The notes under the pieces were generated by a model that did not search any database, had not been told where the DNA came from, and saw only the letters and a program-made list of their open reading frames with translations. Position numbers and translations under genes: made by a program. A stretch of 64,000 bases of DNA, taken from Austropuccinia psidii (taxonomy: Eukaryota > Basidiomycota > Pucciniomycetes > Pucciniales > Sphaerophragmiaceae). Within the stretch, counting starts at the first letter, position 1; every line of letters begins with the position of its first letter. Shown piece by piece: positions 1 to 13,302 of this stretch. The stretch covers positions 46,412,497-46,476,496 of the forward strand of contig JALGQZ010000002.1 in NCBI GenBank assembly GCA_023105745.1, written 5' to 3'.

Positions 1-1700
1 AGTGAAATTGGGGTTAATGGTTTCTTCTTGGTGATAAACGCTTGTTAAGGTGAGTTATTTAAGGTGTTTAGAAAAAATTGATAAGTGTTGATAAAGGTAA
101 TTTTGTTAAGGTATAGCTATAATAGAGTAAAATAAATTTTTAAAGGTTTGTTATTTTTATGATTTGTTGATAATAAGATAAAACTGTATTTGTTAAATTC
201 AAGAGGTAATATTCTTGTATTTTTGAAGGGGTAAGTTATTTTCAAGTCTTGATAAATGGTTTTAATTTTACTGGATAAAATAATTTAATAGAGTAGTAAC
301 CCTAATCTTGGGTACTGGATAATTTTGATTTTTTTTATTTTAATAATAATAAGATTCCACTGAGCTTAGCTAATGGGTAATCTTCAACTCTATACTTTGA
401 CTGAGCTCAGCTACTGGGCAAGTATATTTACTATGATGTACTGGACTACCTCCCAGGTGAGGGATGACTTATTCCTGCTCTTGCAATGTGCAGGGGATTT
501 TGAAATTTGGGGGGATAGAGCCCCTCTATTTATACCTTTTGGGAGCCCAGGGGGCCCTCCATGGGAGCTGTCTTTTTCCCCTTTACTTCCTATTGATTTC
601 ATCATGTGACCCCATTTTGGGTGAGGACATTTCTTGCATGGGTCAGGTTATTTAAGGTTTGGTGATAATTGTTTCTCTGCACAGCCTCCATTCATCACAT
701 GATGGTCTTTTGGTGAACTAATTATGATGTGATATTCTTGGATTTTACTTGCATGCATGAGGTGATTTCATTTTGGTTGGGGATTTTTGTTGTGCACAGC
801 CTCTTTCCTGTCACATGATATTCTGTTGGTGGATGCAGTATCACATGATGACCTTGTAATTCCTTTGCATATGTCATATTTCAGGATTGGTAGAAGTGGC
901 TGTGTAATTTATGCAGGTGTCATGGTTGTTTTACTTCTTTTTGAACTTTAAAATGAGGTCAGGTGATAATTCTTGCACTGATTAATTTACTTTTATGAAT
1001 AAGATGATGTAATTTTTGAGTTTGGCAAATGCTGTGCATAGTCATGTGGTTGAGATTTAATTAGAAATTGTGTACTGCATGCAGCCTGTTGTAAATAGCT
1101 TTGGTTTTCATGAGGTGATGAGTGGTGTAAATAATTCTGATCCTGTTTTAAGGTTTCAAGTGGGGTTACTGTGGACGTAAGATGAGGTACTCCTGGGGCT
1201 ATGTTGTAAATGACTTGCAGGAATTCCTTGGGGTTTAGCTTCGCATTATGTGACTTCCAATATTGAATGAAAGGTGGCTTTGTAACTAATGCATGTGTAA
1301 TTTTCATGCTGTATGAGTCCTGTGGCTATAAGGGGGTGTAAAGCTGTGTGGGGTGTGTAATTTTAAAGGGTGGTACCTTATTTGTTGTAACTAGTTTACT
1401 ATATTTAATGAAATTGAATAATTTATTTAAACACATACACTGCCCTTTGGTGCCTGTTCCATGGTTTTATGAGTTAAATCCAGCTTCTTGCTGTAAAATT
1501 GACCCTTTTGTGTAAAATTTGAGTGTAAGTCTGCCTGTAGGCTGGATTTACTGCTGTTATGGGGTACTATGAGCTTGAGCCCGGTGAAAAAAATGGTAAG
1601 GAATACCACAGTGGTTATAGCCAATAATTTGCCGCTGTGATATAGCGCATGGGTTCACTATGCTCCTGAAAGGTTTCATTGGTTTCAGCTAAAATATTTA
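1..1700. other. AT-rich DNA resembling a Gypsy LTR, no gene
   Basis: No convincing reading frame. Around 525-565 there is a 'tttataccttttggg...ggccctcc' block that recurs at 24228-24250. The phrase TGCACAGCCT occurs twice here (about 680 and 794) and again repeatedly at 24400-24680. This suggests a diverged copy of the LTR-like sequence found at 22360-25240. No terminal TG/CA pair or target duplication could be fixed, so the boundaries are arbitrary. Confidence 0.35.
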
Positions 1701-4700
1701 GGATCATTCTAGCTTGTTACCACTATTAATAGCGACAATAGATACCACTCATAATCTATATTGTAAAAACTTGTTTTACTAACATTATCACAATAGCTCT
1801 TCCTAATATCACAAAATCACATTGTACATCTAAGTAATTAGCCTCCTTTTACAAATAGGTTGTTGACCTTTAGGTGCATTTGATTATTTCTTTCTCTCTC
1901 TTTGCTAATGATGTTAATAAAAAATTGCTTTAATTTTTTAAACCTTTCAAAAATTACAGAGCTAATGCAACTTCTTCAAACCGGAGCTATACCAGGTTGA
2001 CACCCTATAAAATTATGGACTGTAAGTGACATTAATTTAATTATTAAATAAGAACTGGTAACCTGTGATGAGAAACCGTGCTATAGAGAACTGCAGCTCT
2101 AGCCTTTAAAAACCTCAATTTTTGTTTTCTGAAGTAAAAAAGAATACAATTTGTATATATCTTTCCCTTCTTTCATTAATTTCTCTATCTTTTCACTTTT
2201 CTAACTGCTTTGGTATCATAATTCTTACTGGTCAGTACAGACGATCTATACAGTTAAATAAGAACCAGAGGAAAAGCTTCACTATGCTATTTTTTTATTG
2301 TAATTTATTAAAGAATCATTTTTGTAAAACTTTGATGATTCTGAGATCATATATTTGGAAGAAATCATACTAGTACAAATAATATATCAATTGCACTTGT
2401 TGCAGCAAGTTTCCCATGAGACCAGGTGGTTGCATCCATTCAGCCATTTTTAAGTGTCTTACTTTTACCTCAAGGGGGAGCCTTAATGTAATGTCTAATG
2501 CGTTGAGCCACAGATTATGAGACCGTTCAACAAATGGGTCTTTGAACAGTTTAAAGTGAAGAAAAGTAAATGAATTGTGGTTTCAAGGCATTTGATAAAC
2601 ATGTGTTTGGTGAGAGTTTGAACTTGACGTCTCTGGGCTTGTTCTAGTCTTCACCAGGAATCGCAACTGAATATTCCATACATTGAACCAGGTGGTAAAA
2701 CTGACATAAGTGCTACAAGCACTTTAAAAGTCGTGTGTACCACAACTAAGTGGTTTACCATTGTTGAGCTATTCTAGTATATTTCTCAATTTAAATTTAA
2801 TTTTTTTCTATTCATTGTGTACTTGTCCTTTTATCTAGAGGTTCCAGGTACATGCTCAATGATGCAAATGGTTTGTTGCAGTAATCACTTGGTAGGATGA
2901 ATTCATTTTTTATAATAAATTCATTTTATCCTTTTTACCATTGTGGTGAATTTACTTAATGACCTATATGTTAAAATATGAAAGTAATGGATTAAAATTC
3001 AGTACAAAATTTCAATCACGGTGGTTTCTTTGAATCTAAAGTGTTATCCCTTGGGAAAATTGACAGGGAATGCTAGAATTCTTAGCCTTAAGCCATTACG
3101 TGAAATGAGATGTAGTATGGATTTATGCTGAAGTGGAGATGTGCAGGAAATATTAGGTGAAGAAGCGTATGGCAAGATGATATATGAGGTTCTATGCAAT
3201 TGGAGGGTAGATGTGAAGTTTTGGGAATGGCAGAAACAATTCTGTCATTTGTAGCCTTAAAACATTACCTGAAGAGAGATATAGTTTGGATTTATTCTGA
3301 AGTGGGGATGTGCAGATAATATTAGAGGCAGAAGCATATGGAAAGACTATATATGTGAGGTTGTATGTGGTTGAAGAATAATTTTTCAGTTTTATGGGTG
3401 GTAATTGGTGGTATGAAATATGAAGGTAATAATATTGAGTCAATGCTATATAAAGAGTGGGTTTGTGTGTGGGATAGGTTAAACACTGACTGCATGTATG
3501 AACTGATTTCTGGGTTAGGCCACCAACTGCTAATAGGGAAACATTAATCCTCTAAGATTGTGCAAGCCACAATTAAGGGAACTGGCACTAGATTATAAAT
3601 ATAATCTAACCAAACTATTTGAGACTGTGTTGTATAGAATCCAAGAATTATTTAGACATAATTATTAACAGAAAAGAGTAGGTTATAATTAAGTTAAGCG
3701 GAGATAGATAAATAATGAACTAATCACTATCTATATATATCAAATAAAAATCAATTTTTATGTGCCATTGGATTAATTAAGTTTGTCAATATAGCTTTCT
3801 GACATTTTATTAACTCTACATGATACTGATAGGTAAATCACTAAAGTTAGTTATTTTATTTCTAATCTGACATTAAAAGATGGGTTACTTAATCTCTATT
3901 AATTAAGGTATACTTCTACTAGTTATGTTAGTAATAAAAGTGTTTCAAAAAGGTTAGATAAGATCAATATATCATAACTCCTTTTTTATAACTGCATGGT
4001 AGCAATTGGGTTATTTCCTGACACTTATTAACAAAACTAGAATCAGAGCACTATGTAATTTATAGAAACTTGTCTATCAATATTAAACAACAAGGTGAAA
4101 TACCCACCATAAAGCCATAAAATGAGTATGATCCCATCTTGGAAGAGACTGGTATCGGTAAACAAAAAATCCAAATGTTGGACTGTTACAACTGGTACAA
4201 CTGGAAAAAAACTCAAAAATGGTTTCATTTACAGAAGCTATCAAGCACTTTTTGACATCAAATGGACCCAGACCAACAGAACTACTTGAAATTATGAAAG
4301 AAAGAATTCCTTTTCTATGTCACTCCTCTATAAATGCATGTCTCCCAGGTGCGGATCCATACTCTCACAAGATGAAAATTCTCTTGAATGTCTAGAGGAA
4401 TTAGTGTCTGCTTGTAGTCAAAGTTGTGTCCCATTGTTGTTTGATATCCTTCAAATCTTGCTAACATTTACATAAAATCCCAATTTATCACTCCAGAAAA
4501 GAATTCTTTCAATTAAACACCATGCATTCCAATTTCCTGACCTGAAATACAGGTAATACCTATCGAATTGGTCTACCTGATGGTTCAGAAGAGAATTTCA
4601 TTGGATTTCAACCTAGTCAGCCATATTCAAAATGCATAAAATGTTGAACCCTTCAGACTTAAGATAATTAGCTCTTTACTTAGAATAGGAAATATAATAT

Positions 4701-7700
4701 TCATTCACAACTCCTCAGAGACTGTGTTGTTTCATTCAATACAACCAAGCTCATAATATAAAACAATCAACAAAAAAATAACAAAAAAATAAATAATGCA
4801 CCCTGTAGCTTAACATTCAAGGCTAGCCAAAATTTTAACTTCGCCACATCAAATAAGCTTTCGCAAGAAAATAAAACTCTAAGCTTCTAACATTTTTTCT
4901 CATTAATCTTTGGAACTTATTATTTTAGCTTGAAATGATAAATTCTACAAAGAAAAAAATTGCTTGCTTGAATTGAAACAAGAATTCTGTGAATTGGTCT
5001 CAAAGATTTCTGGATACAAAGATACTCATTCAGAATGGGTATATATTTTTAGGAATTGGTAAAATAAGAAAATAGGTACCAGAGTTCAATCTTAAGAAAT
5101 ATTTATTTTAATTATATAGCATCATGATTGAGAAAAAGGGTTTTACTATACTATGATAAAGCCATTTCATTCATATTTGAAGATAGGAAAAATCTCAGTA
5201 GGACATGACATCAACTTGCTTGTGTTGATAAAAATGAGAGTTTCCAAATAACTAGAAGACAGCCTTGTGGATCAAGATGAATTTGAAAATAAATATCATT
5301 TATTTCTCCTAGTTAATCTATTTGTCATTAATTTCTTGCTATTTTCATTACTTTAGCTCTAGTTATGGGTGTTTATCCCCACTTATTGACCAAATATCTA
5401 ACCATTACATGAATTGAATTTATGTCTGAGTAAATTTCAATGAATAATTTTCTTTCTTTCTTTTTGGAGAGAAATTTAGAAGGAGTTTGGAAATAAGACA
5501 TGCTTAGCATGCGCATATTATACCATTAACCATGTGCTCACTCCATCCTTGAGTTCCCAAAGATTTAAATCATCTTTTTTGGCAATAAAAATTACAACTA
5601 AGATTTGATAACACTAACTTGGGTTAAGTTTTTTATTTGTTTTTTTTATTTTTTGAACCCTTGAAAAAAAAATCCATCACCATAGTCTTTTTTGAAATCT
5701 TTATATTTAAGATTTGATATTTCATTTATTCTTTGTAAATCATCCCTTATTAGAATTAATTAATCATTAATGGAAAGCTGTTGTATCTTATCATCCAAAT
5801 TTCTTCATTTCTCTCCTTTCATTTTTTTTCTAAACGGATTTGTTGTTTCCTCCCTCCCTTAAACTTACTCCTGGTCCATTATCTTATCTCCACTGTTGCC
5901 TCCCTTTCCTAAGCTTACTTCTGTTATTGACCTATGCCAATTAGCTTTTCAAACGTTTTGTCTTTTATGGTGAGCTTTTGTCAAAATATATTTACTTCTA
6001 ACTATGTCTCAAGCTATAATCAAAATCATAGGTCAAAACTGTGGAAAGGAAAATATTGGGGGGTCAAGACATAGGTCTTAGCCTTAAGTACCAACATGGC
6101 GAGGGAGAGCAAACAACTTGAACCTAAAGGGATGTTTTTGGTACAAGAAGATCACATAAGAAGGTGGATATTTCATCTATTATAAAAGATGGTCCATTTA
6201 TACATGAGGGTAGATTGTAGTTATGGTACATGATCAACAGGATCTTGGTCTGGTTTTAAAAGTCATTAAGGTTACTTGTTTAATTGCAGGTGATGATTTC
6301 ATGTCTGTTTTTCATTCTTACACACTACCCAAATTAATAAATCATTAATTCCAAATATGAGATTTAGAGTTTTAATTTTCTGGTTTAGGTGTGGATTGTT
6401 TTTAGTGATCCAGCTATCATTTCATTAGCTGGCAGATATTTGAGCTTGAATTTGTTATTTTCGATTAAGTTTCTGATGAGGTGAAGTCTGAAATCTATAT
6501 GGAAAGCTCCATGGTGATAGGTTTGGTTTGATGCTATTGCAATTGCACTGTCCTTTAAGTGAAAATGGTTGGGTTCATTTTTTTATTTTGTGATTGGAAA
6601 ATTTGTTGTTGGAGCCATTACATGTCTTGAGGGGATTCTGATAATTCTTTGTATTCTGCTTTTGGCAGAGGATTGGGAAACTAATTTTTGTTTATGTGTT
6701 CTCCAGCCAATATTACCATTGAAGTTGATTATGAAGGAGAAAAAAGATTTTTAACTGACAAATATGCCCAAGTAAGAATCCATGAAACTTGGTATTTTTC
6801 CTTGTTATTGATTGAGAAAACTGTTTCCTAGGTGTAGTTGGAAATTGTTTGTTCAGCTTGAGTTGGCTAGGACATGTTCCACAGCCCTGTAATGGCATTC
6901 CTAGAGGCTTCAAAGGGATTGGGAAAGGAAGGGAGAAGATAATGGTAGTTCAGGGTGGGTGCCTTGACCTAGGTATTGTAGTAAGCCTATGGCTTTTCCT
7001 TTCTTGAATTTTGGTTTTATCACTTGTTTTTTCTAAAGTTTTTTGAAAAATAAATTGATTCCCAGTAGTGTTCTAGACTCATCATGTTGAGTTTTTGTAT
7101 TATTTGTTTTGACTAAGATCTTCCATGTCCAAGTTATATCTTATTTGATTCTTGAATTCAATTCTCCAAGTACTCCCAAAACTTAGGTTTTTAATGTGAA
7201 CAAACAACCACATGGGTTTGTTACTATTGAGAGAGAAAAAGACATATGGGTCTATTCTAATTTTTTTGATTTTATTTGAGGGCTTGCTTTCAGAAGCATT
7301 GTGGGAACTCCTTTTGTTGTGGGATAAATAATAGGAAGTACCTTGAGGGGGAAATTCTTGGTGAGTCTGTTTTGAATTTCAGAATTAGCCAATAACCATG
7401 GGTGCTAATGTTTATTAGCTGAACCTCTAAATATACTGAAAAAGATACCCTTTTTGATGAGATCACAAATCAATTAGTTAGTTTTCTGGCTGTTTAATTG
7501 GAGAATTTTCCCCCGCAGTCTCTATCAGTCTGTCAATGAAAGACCATTATGATAATAATGGTAATAGTTAATATTTCTTTAATAATGGAGGTTTTTTTTA
7601 CTTCTTGTTATTGATTATAATTCCTTTTAATTACTTCTTCTAGGATCTCTTGTTTAAATACTTGAGATATTTAAAGAATATTTCCTTTAATATCATTATT

Positions 7701-8170
7701 AATATTAATAATAATATTGATAGCTAATTAATACTTTCAAAGGTGATGTAATAAGAGTATCAATATAGATATAATAATGTAAGGGTAAGATGATATATCC
7801 TTTCTATAAATAAAGTTTATTGTTAAATTTGATAAGATCACTAATGATCACATCTTCAAACACTATTTTAACTGTAAGGTTTGACTATGAAACAATAAGT
7901 GAAAATTACCAATACTTTACTTATTGTACTCTGAATGTCCTTATAAATAAAATAAATAAGATAAAAAATAATTATAATAATAAAGAATTATTATAGTTAA
8001 GGTGTAAAAATAATTATATTATTGAATAAATAAAATAATATAATAAATCAATATATTAATATATAATAATTAATATACTTAAAAGCATTTTATTGTTGTT
8101 ACCAACAAATAATAGAGGCATAAAGAACTTCTTTTTATTAATAAAAAACAATTAATAATAATAATATTAC
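1701..8170. other. gene-free AT-rich region
   Basis: Only short open frames without recognisable domains or codon bias. The stretch contains one imperfect tandem duplication (3085-3375) and, at about 7560-8160, very AT-rich runs of TAATAA-like sequence that lead up to the Harbinger insertion point. I see no promoter, RNA gene or protein remnant that I can support. It may be the interior of an old LTR or a solo LTR. Confidence 0.5.
3085..3375. repeat. imperfect tandem duplication, period about 169 bp
   Basis: Two diverged copies share blocks such as 'ctgaagtgg' followed by 'gatgtgcag' and 'atatgtgaggtt'-like ends. The first copy lies at about 3086-3200 and the second at about 3254-3370. Matching positions are about 169 bp apart. 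It is non-coding. Confidence 0.65.
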
Positions 8171-8175
8171 TAATA

Positions 8176-8310
8176 GGGGGTGTCAAAGTCACCAAATCCC
8201 GCCTTAAAATAACACGGGATTTGGAGCCCAAATCCCAACACTAAATCCCAGGTTTTTTATGTATAAATCCCATGGTATTTTGACCAAATCCCATGCATCT
8301 GGGATTTCAG
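8176..8310 (+). repeat. Harbinger left terminal inverted repeat and subterminal motif cluster
   Basis: The outer bases GGGGGTGTCAAAGTCACC pair with the right end with one visible mismatch. Inward of this the word AAATCCC or its complement GGGATTT occurs about seven times within about 120 bp. Such clusters are typical candidate binding sites for the element's own Myb/SANT protein or transposase. That binding role is inferred. Confidence 0.8.
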
Positions 8311-8434
8311 CTTGAAACCTAACCCAAATGAGTACTCACAATTGATACCTGTACAACATATTCTTCTACACTCCATTTTGGAAAATCTGACCAAACAGCT
8401 TACAGTCCATTTATACTTCTTCATCCATATAATA

Positions 8435-9609
8435 ATGCCTCAATCAAAAGCAAGAAAAATCAAGACAGATATGAAGATCACCTCTGGCCTGCCTCATCCA
8501 TCAGGTCACTTAATACATACAGATTATTTAACCAGAATGAATTGGCTTTCAGTCAAATCCAATTTCAAGTCATGTTTTGGTACTAGTGGTTCAACATCTA
8601 TTGGAAGACCTCCTTCCTCAAAGCAGTATGGGTTTCCGCTTATGGCCATTGAGGTCAACAAAAAATCACAAAATTTCCTAAACCTTAGTTTAAGCAGCAA
8701 CCAAGATAAATGGCAAACATATAAAAAGAAATGTATGGCAGCAGAAAAATCTGAAAATTTAACTGGGGCTGGAATAACGGAAGAAGATGAGAGTAAAGGA
8801 ATAAAATAAATGAGTGAAAAGCTGGAAATAATGTGTCCTTGCTATGCAGAAATGGATGTGCTCTTTGGCCACAAGCCCAATGTCACTCCCATTGTAAGCT
8901 ATTATGCACAAGAAAAAGACAGTTTCAATGGTGATGATGATGATGTTTTGCTTGATAAGTTAAGTTATTGTCTCTTCCTTCTTTTACCTCAGATGATTAA
9001 AGCTCATTTGCTTTTCAAAGAAGAATAATTGCTTGGATTCACCTCACAATCTGGATACTTTGCTTAATAATGAGGATAACTTGGTTCAAGTGGAAAACCT
9101 GCAAGATGATTCAGTAAGTACATTTGAGAGTGATATTTATTCACTCCAATATTGATTATTTCTCCTTTGACCAGAAAATTAAATCCATAACGCATCCATC
9201 ACAACAGCATAATCAAGCCATGACACCCAACTTGAATGACAAGAGTGGTTCTAGGAAAAGGTTGCTGGATATTTTTGCACCTACTTATGCAAATTTACTT
9301 GAATCATGGAAAAAAGGGATGACTTGCAATTATGGTTACTATGATGAATCCTACTGACAAAATTCATGCTTATTAGCCAGTGAAATCAGTGATAATGTGC
9401 ATTTGGAGTGGAACAGGAAGAGGTGGAATGAAGAGAAAGTGTGCAACATGGAAAAACAACAGTTTGAAGAAGTCAAGTTACAAAAACAAATGGAGTTTGA
9501 TGAGAAGCAAAATGAAAAGAAACATGAATTTGAAAAAGAAAAGTGGAATCAGGAATGTGAACTTAAGGAAAAGCAATGCCAGATGGATCTCACTATTGCG
9601 GCATTGTGA
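8435..9609 (+). pseudogene. Myb/SANT-like DNA-binding protein of the Harbinger element, broken
   Basis: In PIF/Harbinger elements a Myb/SANT-like protein binds the transposon ends and helps the transposase. Here the open segment starting at the ATG at 8435 contains the family-like stretch TSIGRPPSSKQYGFPL, then a KWQTYKKK block and an acidic EEDESKGI block. A TAA at 8807-8809 interrupts it, and the same frame resumes at once with KLEIMCPCYAEMDVLFGHK, the conserved C-terminal part of this domain. Further downstream, 9124-9609 encodes a serine/proline linker and a highly charged coiled coil (9397-9609, about 60 residues of E/K/Q heptads). Those pieces lie in other frames, so introns or frameshifts separate them. 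It is the first gene inside the left end of the transposon. Membership of the Myb/SANT-like group is by motif recognition. Confidence 0.65.
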
Positions 9610-11790
9610 TCAAGCAGGCCAATTGCAGAGTTGGAACGAATTCTGAAATTCATCAATAAAAAATGACATATGAGGTATATGTCATGTGATCATTTGATAC
9701 ATGGGGATTTGTCAAAGACAATCAATGTTTATTTGGATATGATCTTATGTTTTGAAATAGGATTGCAATTCATGACAAAATTGAAAATTTGTGCAAGTTT
9801 GGCATCATGATTTTATGTGCCAAATATCCATGGCTGCATTTGAACCAATTGAATTTGAAGGTGTGCTTGAAATTTGAATTTTGTGGTGAATTTTTGCCCA
9901 ATAAGGGTGGATTGTGCCTTTGCTTCTTTTCCTGTTATTTGTCTCATTTTCTGTAAGTTTGATTTAATTGAATATTCCATTTGCTTCCTTTTTCTTCATT
10001 TTTTGAAGGTTTTGGTATGTCATATTTTCTTTTTTTGGACTTTTCCTTATTTTGATTTGTTTTATCATATTCTGATCATCCTTTTTGTTTATCTATTTTA
10101 TTTTGATTTTTCTTGTGTTTGATGTGATTTTGATTCATGTGTTTGCCAATTTCACATTTTGTGTTTGGGTTTTAAGTTTGGTTTGAATTGTCTCCATTTA
10201 TTATAATTTGTCTTTATTTCTTTGGGTTTTGTGTTTTTGTTTTTGGGTTGGTTGAATTTTCTTTAAATTTTTTCAATTTCATTTTATCTTTATTTCTTTG
10301 GGTTGGTTGAATTTTCTTTAAATTTTTTAAATTTAATTTTATCTTTACTTCTTTGGCTTTTGTCTTTTTTTTGGGGTGGGTTGAATTTTCTTTGAATTTT
10401 CTAAATTTCATTTTCTTTTTAGACAAAGAACCATCCTTTTTATATTTTTTTAATTTGGATGGATGTTAGTATTTGTAATTCACTTGTTTTCTCAACAGGA
10501 TTAAACACACCTTATCTTTTAACTGTGTGCCTTTTCCTTTTAGTTGCATCGCAATCGTTTTTTGATGATTTGGGTATTGGTCAATTGCAGTTTCAATACT
10601 CCCACTTCTTGACACCATTGTTTTTTAGGCCGTTAAATGTTCTGATTCACGCGTTATTTGTGGGTAAACCTAAATTTTTGGGTTTCTATTAGCTTTTGTC
10701 TTGATTGATTTCAGTTTCAATTGCACTCCTTGACACCATAATCAATCAAAACGCCTTTTGCAAAAGGGTTTTGTTTGGTTGCTGTGAGTATTTTCAATTA
10801 TCTTTTTGTTTGAGCTGATCTGATCCAACTCACTGTTCAATCGTACAAGTTATATACGCATGCTTCGGCAGTTTGGTTTTTGTGGATCAAGGTGGGTCTT
10901 TTTAATTAGATGCGTTTGTTCAACGGTGTGCCATCTAACTGATCTTTTGATGACCTATCTTTGTATTTCGTTACTCGTAGTTTTAATATATTTCTAATTG
11001 GTTCGAGGTGAGTCTGTAAAATCCTTTCTCTGGTTTCAACAGGTAATTCTTCGGAATCAACACCTCCATGTCAGACCAGAGTTTTGTGGCGCGCTCCTTT
11101 TGATTTGGAAGAGGCCGATCACTCACTACCTCAAGAAAACGGCTAACTTGCTAGGATTTCTCAATATATCATACCTCGCTCTCACTCCTGATCAAATGTG
11201 ACGGCAAAATGTAGAAAACGATGAACAGGCCCGCAAGAGTGCTATGCCGGAGGTAACAACCAGATACAATTGTTTTTGGAGGAACTGCATCAGGTCAAAC
11301 TGTCAAACAATAGGCCAGAATGAGCCTAATTGTTTACTTTACCAATAAGAGTAAAGTCAATAATCTACTCTCCTACTTCCCGAATAATCAATTGACCGTG
11401 TTAATAATTAACAGGTCCGTGATCTTCAAAAATGGTCATGTCTCCTTGTAGCACATGAACACAAGAATACTTGTCGTGAATTGGAAAGAAAAATTACTCT
11501 CCTTTTCACATAGCTAAGAAGGACGAAAACTAGCTCTTATTGCATTATAAAAAGACCTACTTGTAACTAGAATTAAAATAACAATCGTGTAAAATAGTGT
11601 CTTCTTTCTTACTTTCAAATCCTGCCTAACTTCAATATTTCTTCTTGTTTATCGTATTAGTCAACATTCAGCTATTGTACTGTGTCACTCAGTTGTAGGG
11701 CTACATCGATCAGTCCACCTTTTAAGGTACTAGACTTATTACTCCTTTCGTAGTCTTCTTATACAACTGTGCTAATAATCAGTCCACCTT
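9610..11790. other. non-coding Harbinger interior
   Basis: AT-rich at first, with a T-rich imperfect tandem repeat at 10215-10410 and a short repeated phrase ending in 'cttgacaccat' at about 10615 and 10730. From about 10860 the base composition becomes more balanced, as in the captured gene fragments that follow, and parts of 10998-11260 may be coding remnants. I could not assign them to a family. Confidence 0.5.
10215..10410. repeat. T-rich imperfect tandem repeat, about 3 copies
   Basis: Units contain GGTTGGTTGAATTTTC followed by a T-rich tract. They begin near 10246, 10301 and 10374, so spacing is about 55-73 bp. The minus-strand lysine/asparagine-rich open frame over this stretch is a by-product of the repeat. 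Confidence 0.65.
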
Positions 11791-11799
11791 TTAAGTTCT

Positions 11800-12300
11800 A
11801 AAAATTGACACAAACCACCCAACTTCCTCACTACCTTCATGAAGCCGGTTACACTAAGGCTGGCAGCAAGAGTGGCTGTACCCAACCCCAACGTGTTTCA
11901 GCAATGTCGGTGGCTGACGAAATGGGCATAAGCGTAGGTGATGCCGTTGGTTATTCAATTTGGTTTGAAGATTGCACTTGACCAATGACCATGATCAAGT
12001 ATATGACCAACGAGATGATTTTAAGAGAGTTCATGACCGAACCTGATCTGGCTGGTTAGGCCGCTATGATAATTGATGAAGCTCACGAGCTCACATTTGG
12101 TACTGATATCTTGCTGGAATTAGTTAAGGTAAATCCAAAGTGCTTCATCATTGCCATTGTCATTTTTTTGAACATACAATCTTTGGTGATCATATAATGT
12201 AGGATATGGCTAGTTTCCGGCCTGATTTTCGGCTTGTAATCTCTAGTGCCACTAGTTTCAGTCAAGGCATCAATTGTTCCAAGGCAGTACAAATGCCACT
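11800..12300 (+). pseudogene. captured fragment of a Prp2/DHX16-type DEAH-box splicing helicase gene
   Basis: DEAH helicases of the Prp2/Prp16/Prp22 group remodel the spliceosome in the nucleus. The fragment shows the family motifs in order: [11 protein letters not shown] and [18 protein letters not shown] (motif Ia region), [39 protein letters not shown] (DEAH, motif II) and, after an intron, FRPDFRLVISSAT (motif III). The intron at 12129-12202 begins GTAAAT and ends AG, and splicing across it keeps the homology. Two in-frame stops (after FEDCT and after EPDLAG) and the absence of motif I and motifs IV-VI show that it is a broken piece. The retained intron means it was picked up from genomic DNA and not from cDNA. 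The choice of Prp2 over its paralogues is tentative. Confidence 0.8.
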
Positions 12301-12723
12301 AACCCCAATGTTGTCAATCATCCACTTTTCAGTTGGCATTATGATTATTTATCTTTTATGCTCTCAGAAGTGGCAAAGTTAGAAGTAAGCACTGCGGTTT
12401 AGTTCAATTTTGATCTTCAGGCTCTTCTCGTTGACTTTCCTTCATACACTTGTTTGTTAGTCAATAGCAATTCGCAGTCAAAGACGGAAAATCACTTCTG
12501 GGAGCAATCAGGCGAGCTTTTCTGCTTTTTGTTTTTATCGCCTTTTATCTTTGCTTTAAAAAATCAAGTTTTTATCTGTTTGTTTAACTTTTTTGAAGGG
12601 AGGATGAATCGAATTGTTTACATGTTTAAATCCCAATATTTAGCCTGGTAGCTCCACACGCGAGCAAAATGCTGCCTTACAACGAGAATTGAGCTCAATT
12701 ACTCGGGAACTAGCTGAACTTTC
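12301..12723 (+). other. probable captured gene remnant, unassigned
   Basis: Between the helicase fragment and the Copia insertion. At 12652-12720 an open segment with an AG in front of it reads as an E/Q/L-rich helix (REQNAALQRELSSITRELAE). It could be an exon of the same gene as the RasGAP fragment beyond the Copia, or of another captured gene. I cannot name it. Confidence 0.35.
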
Positions 12724-13302
12724 TGTAAAGAAACCAAACTAAAGGTGGATTTTATTTCATCAACTAAAGCGTATTTAAATGTAAAAGTATTTTAATAGAG
12801 ACAATTTAAGATCTACCTAAAGGTGGACACCACTTTAATCTATGATATGTATATGTGAATGGTTAGGTAATGGAGTCTGCTTTTAAATCTACGAAATGGG
12901 TTATCAATGAGTCTGATAATGTTGTCATACTGAGTGGAGATAGTATTACCTTGCTATACCTCTTCAGATTGTAAAATAGTCTTACGGTGACATTAACCGG
13001 GGAGAACAAATATAAGAATAGTGATAACGAAGAAATAATCAACTACGGTAGTTTTAAGGGAAGAATTGACTACGGTAACTTAATGAAGGAGTTCTCCGAG
13101 GAAAGAGAACGTAGGTAACGGTACAAGGGGGCCTTTTTATATAGCTGATGACAGAGGCATTACTAGACGAGATGTGCTGTGAGTCAAATAGATCAGTTAG
13201 TTATGATGTCATAACTAACTGTTTTCCTTTGTTTAAGAGCACAATTACATGCGCATGAATTGATCGACACATGCGCATCAGCGTTATGCACGATTTTCAA
13301 CA
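12724..13302 (-). repeat. Copia 3' LTR
   Basis: 579 bp; in the coding orientation it begins TGTTGAAAATCG and ends CTTTACA. The last codons of the polyprotein (stop at 13284-13286) overlap its first 19 bp. It contains the same TATA-like and palindromic motifs as the 5' LTR. Confidence 0.95.

Noticed and set aside
373..655. Two overlapping plus-strand frames and one minus-strand frame near the left edge
   Set aside because: They cover the LTR-like block shared with 24200-24260; no coding signature.
8312..8434. Upstream extension of the Myb/SANT-like frame
   Set aside because: It runs out of the subterminal repeat region and is not like the family; the ATG at 8435 is the better start.
10214..10426. 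Lysine/asparagine-rich minus-strand frame
   Set aside because: By-product of a T-rich tandem repeat.
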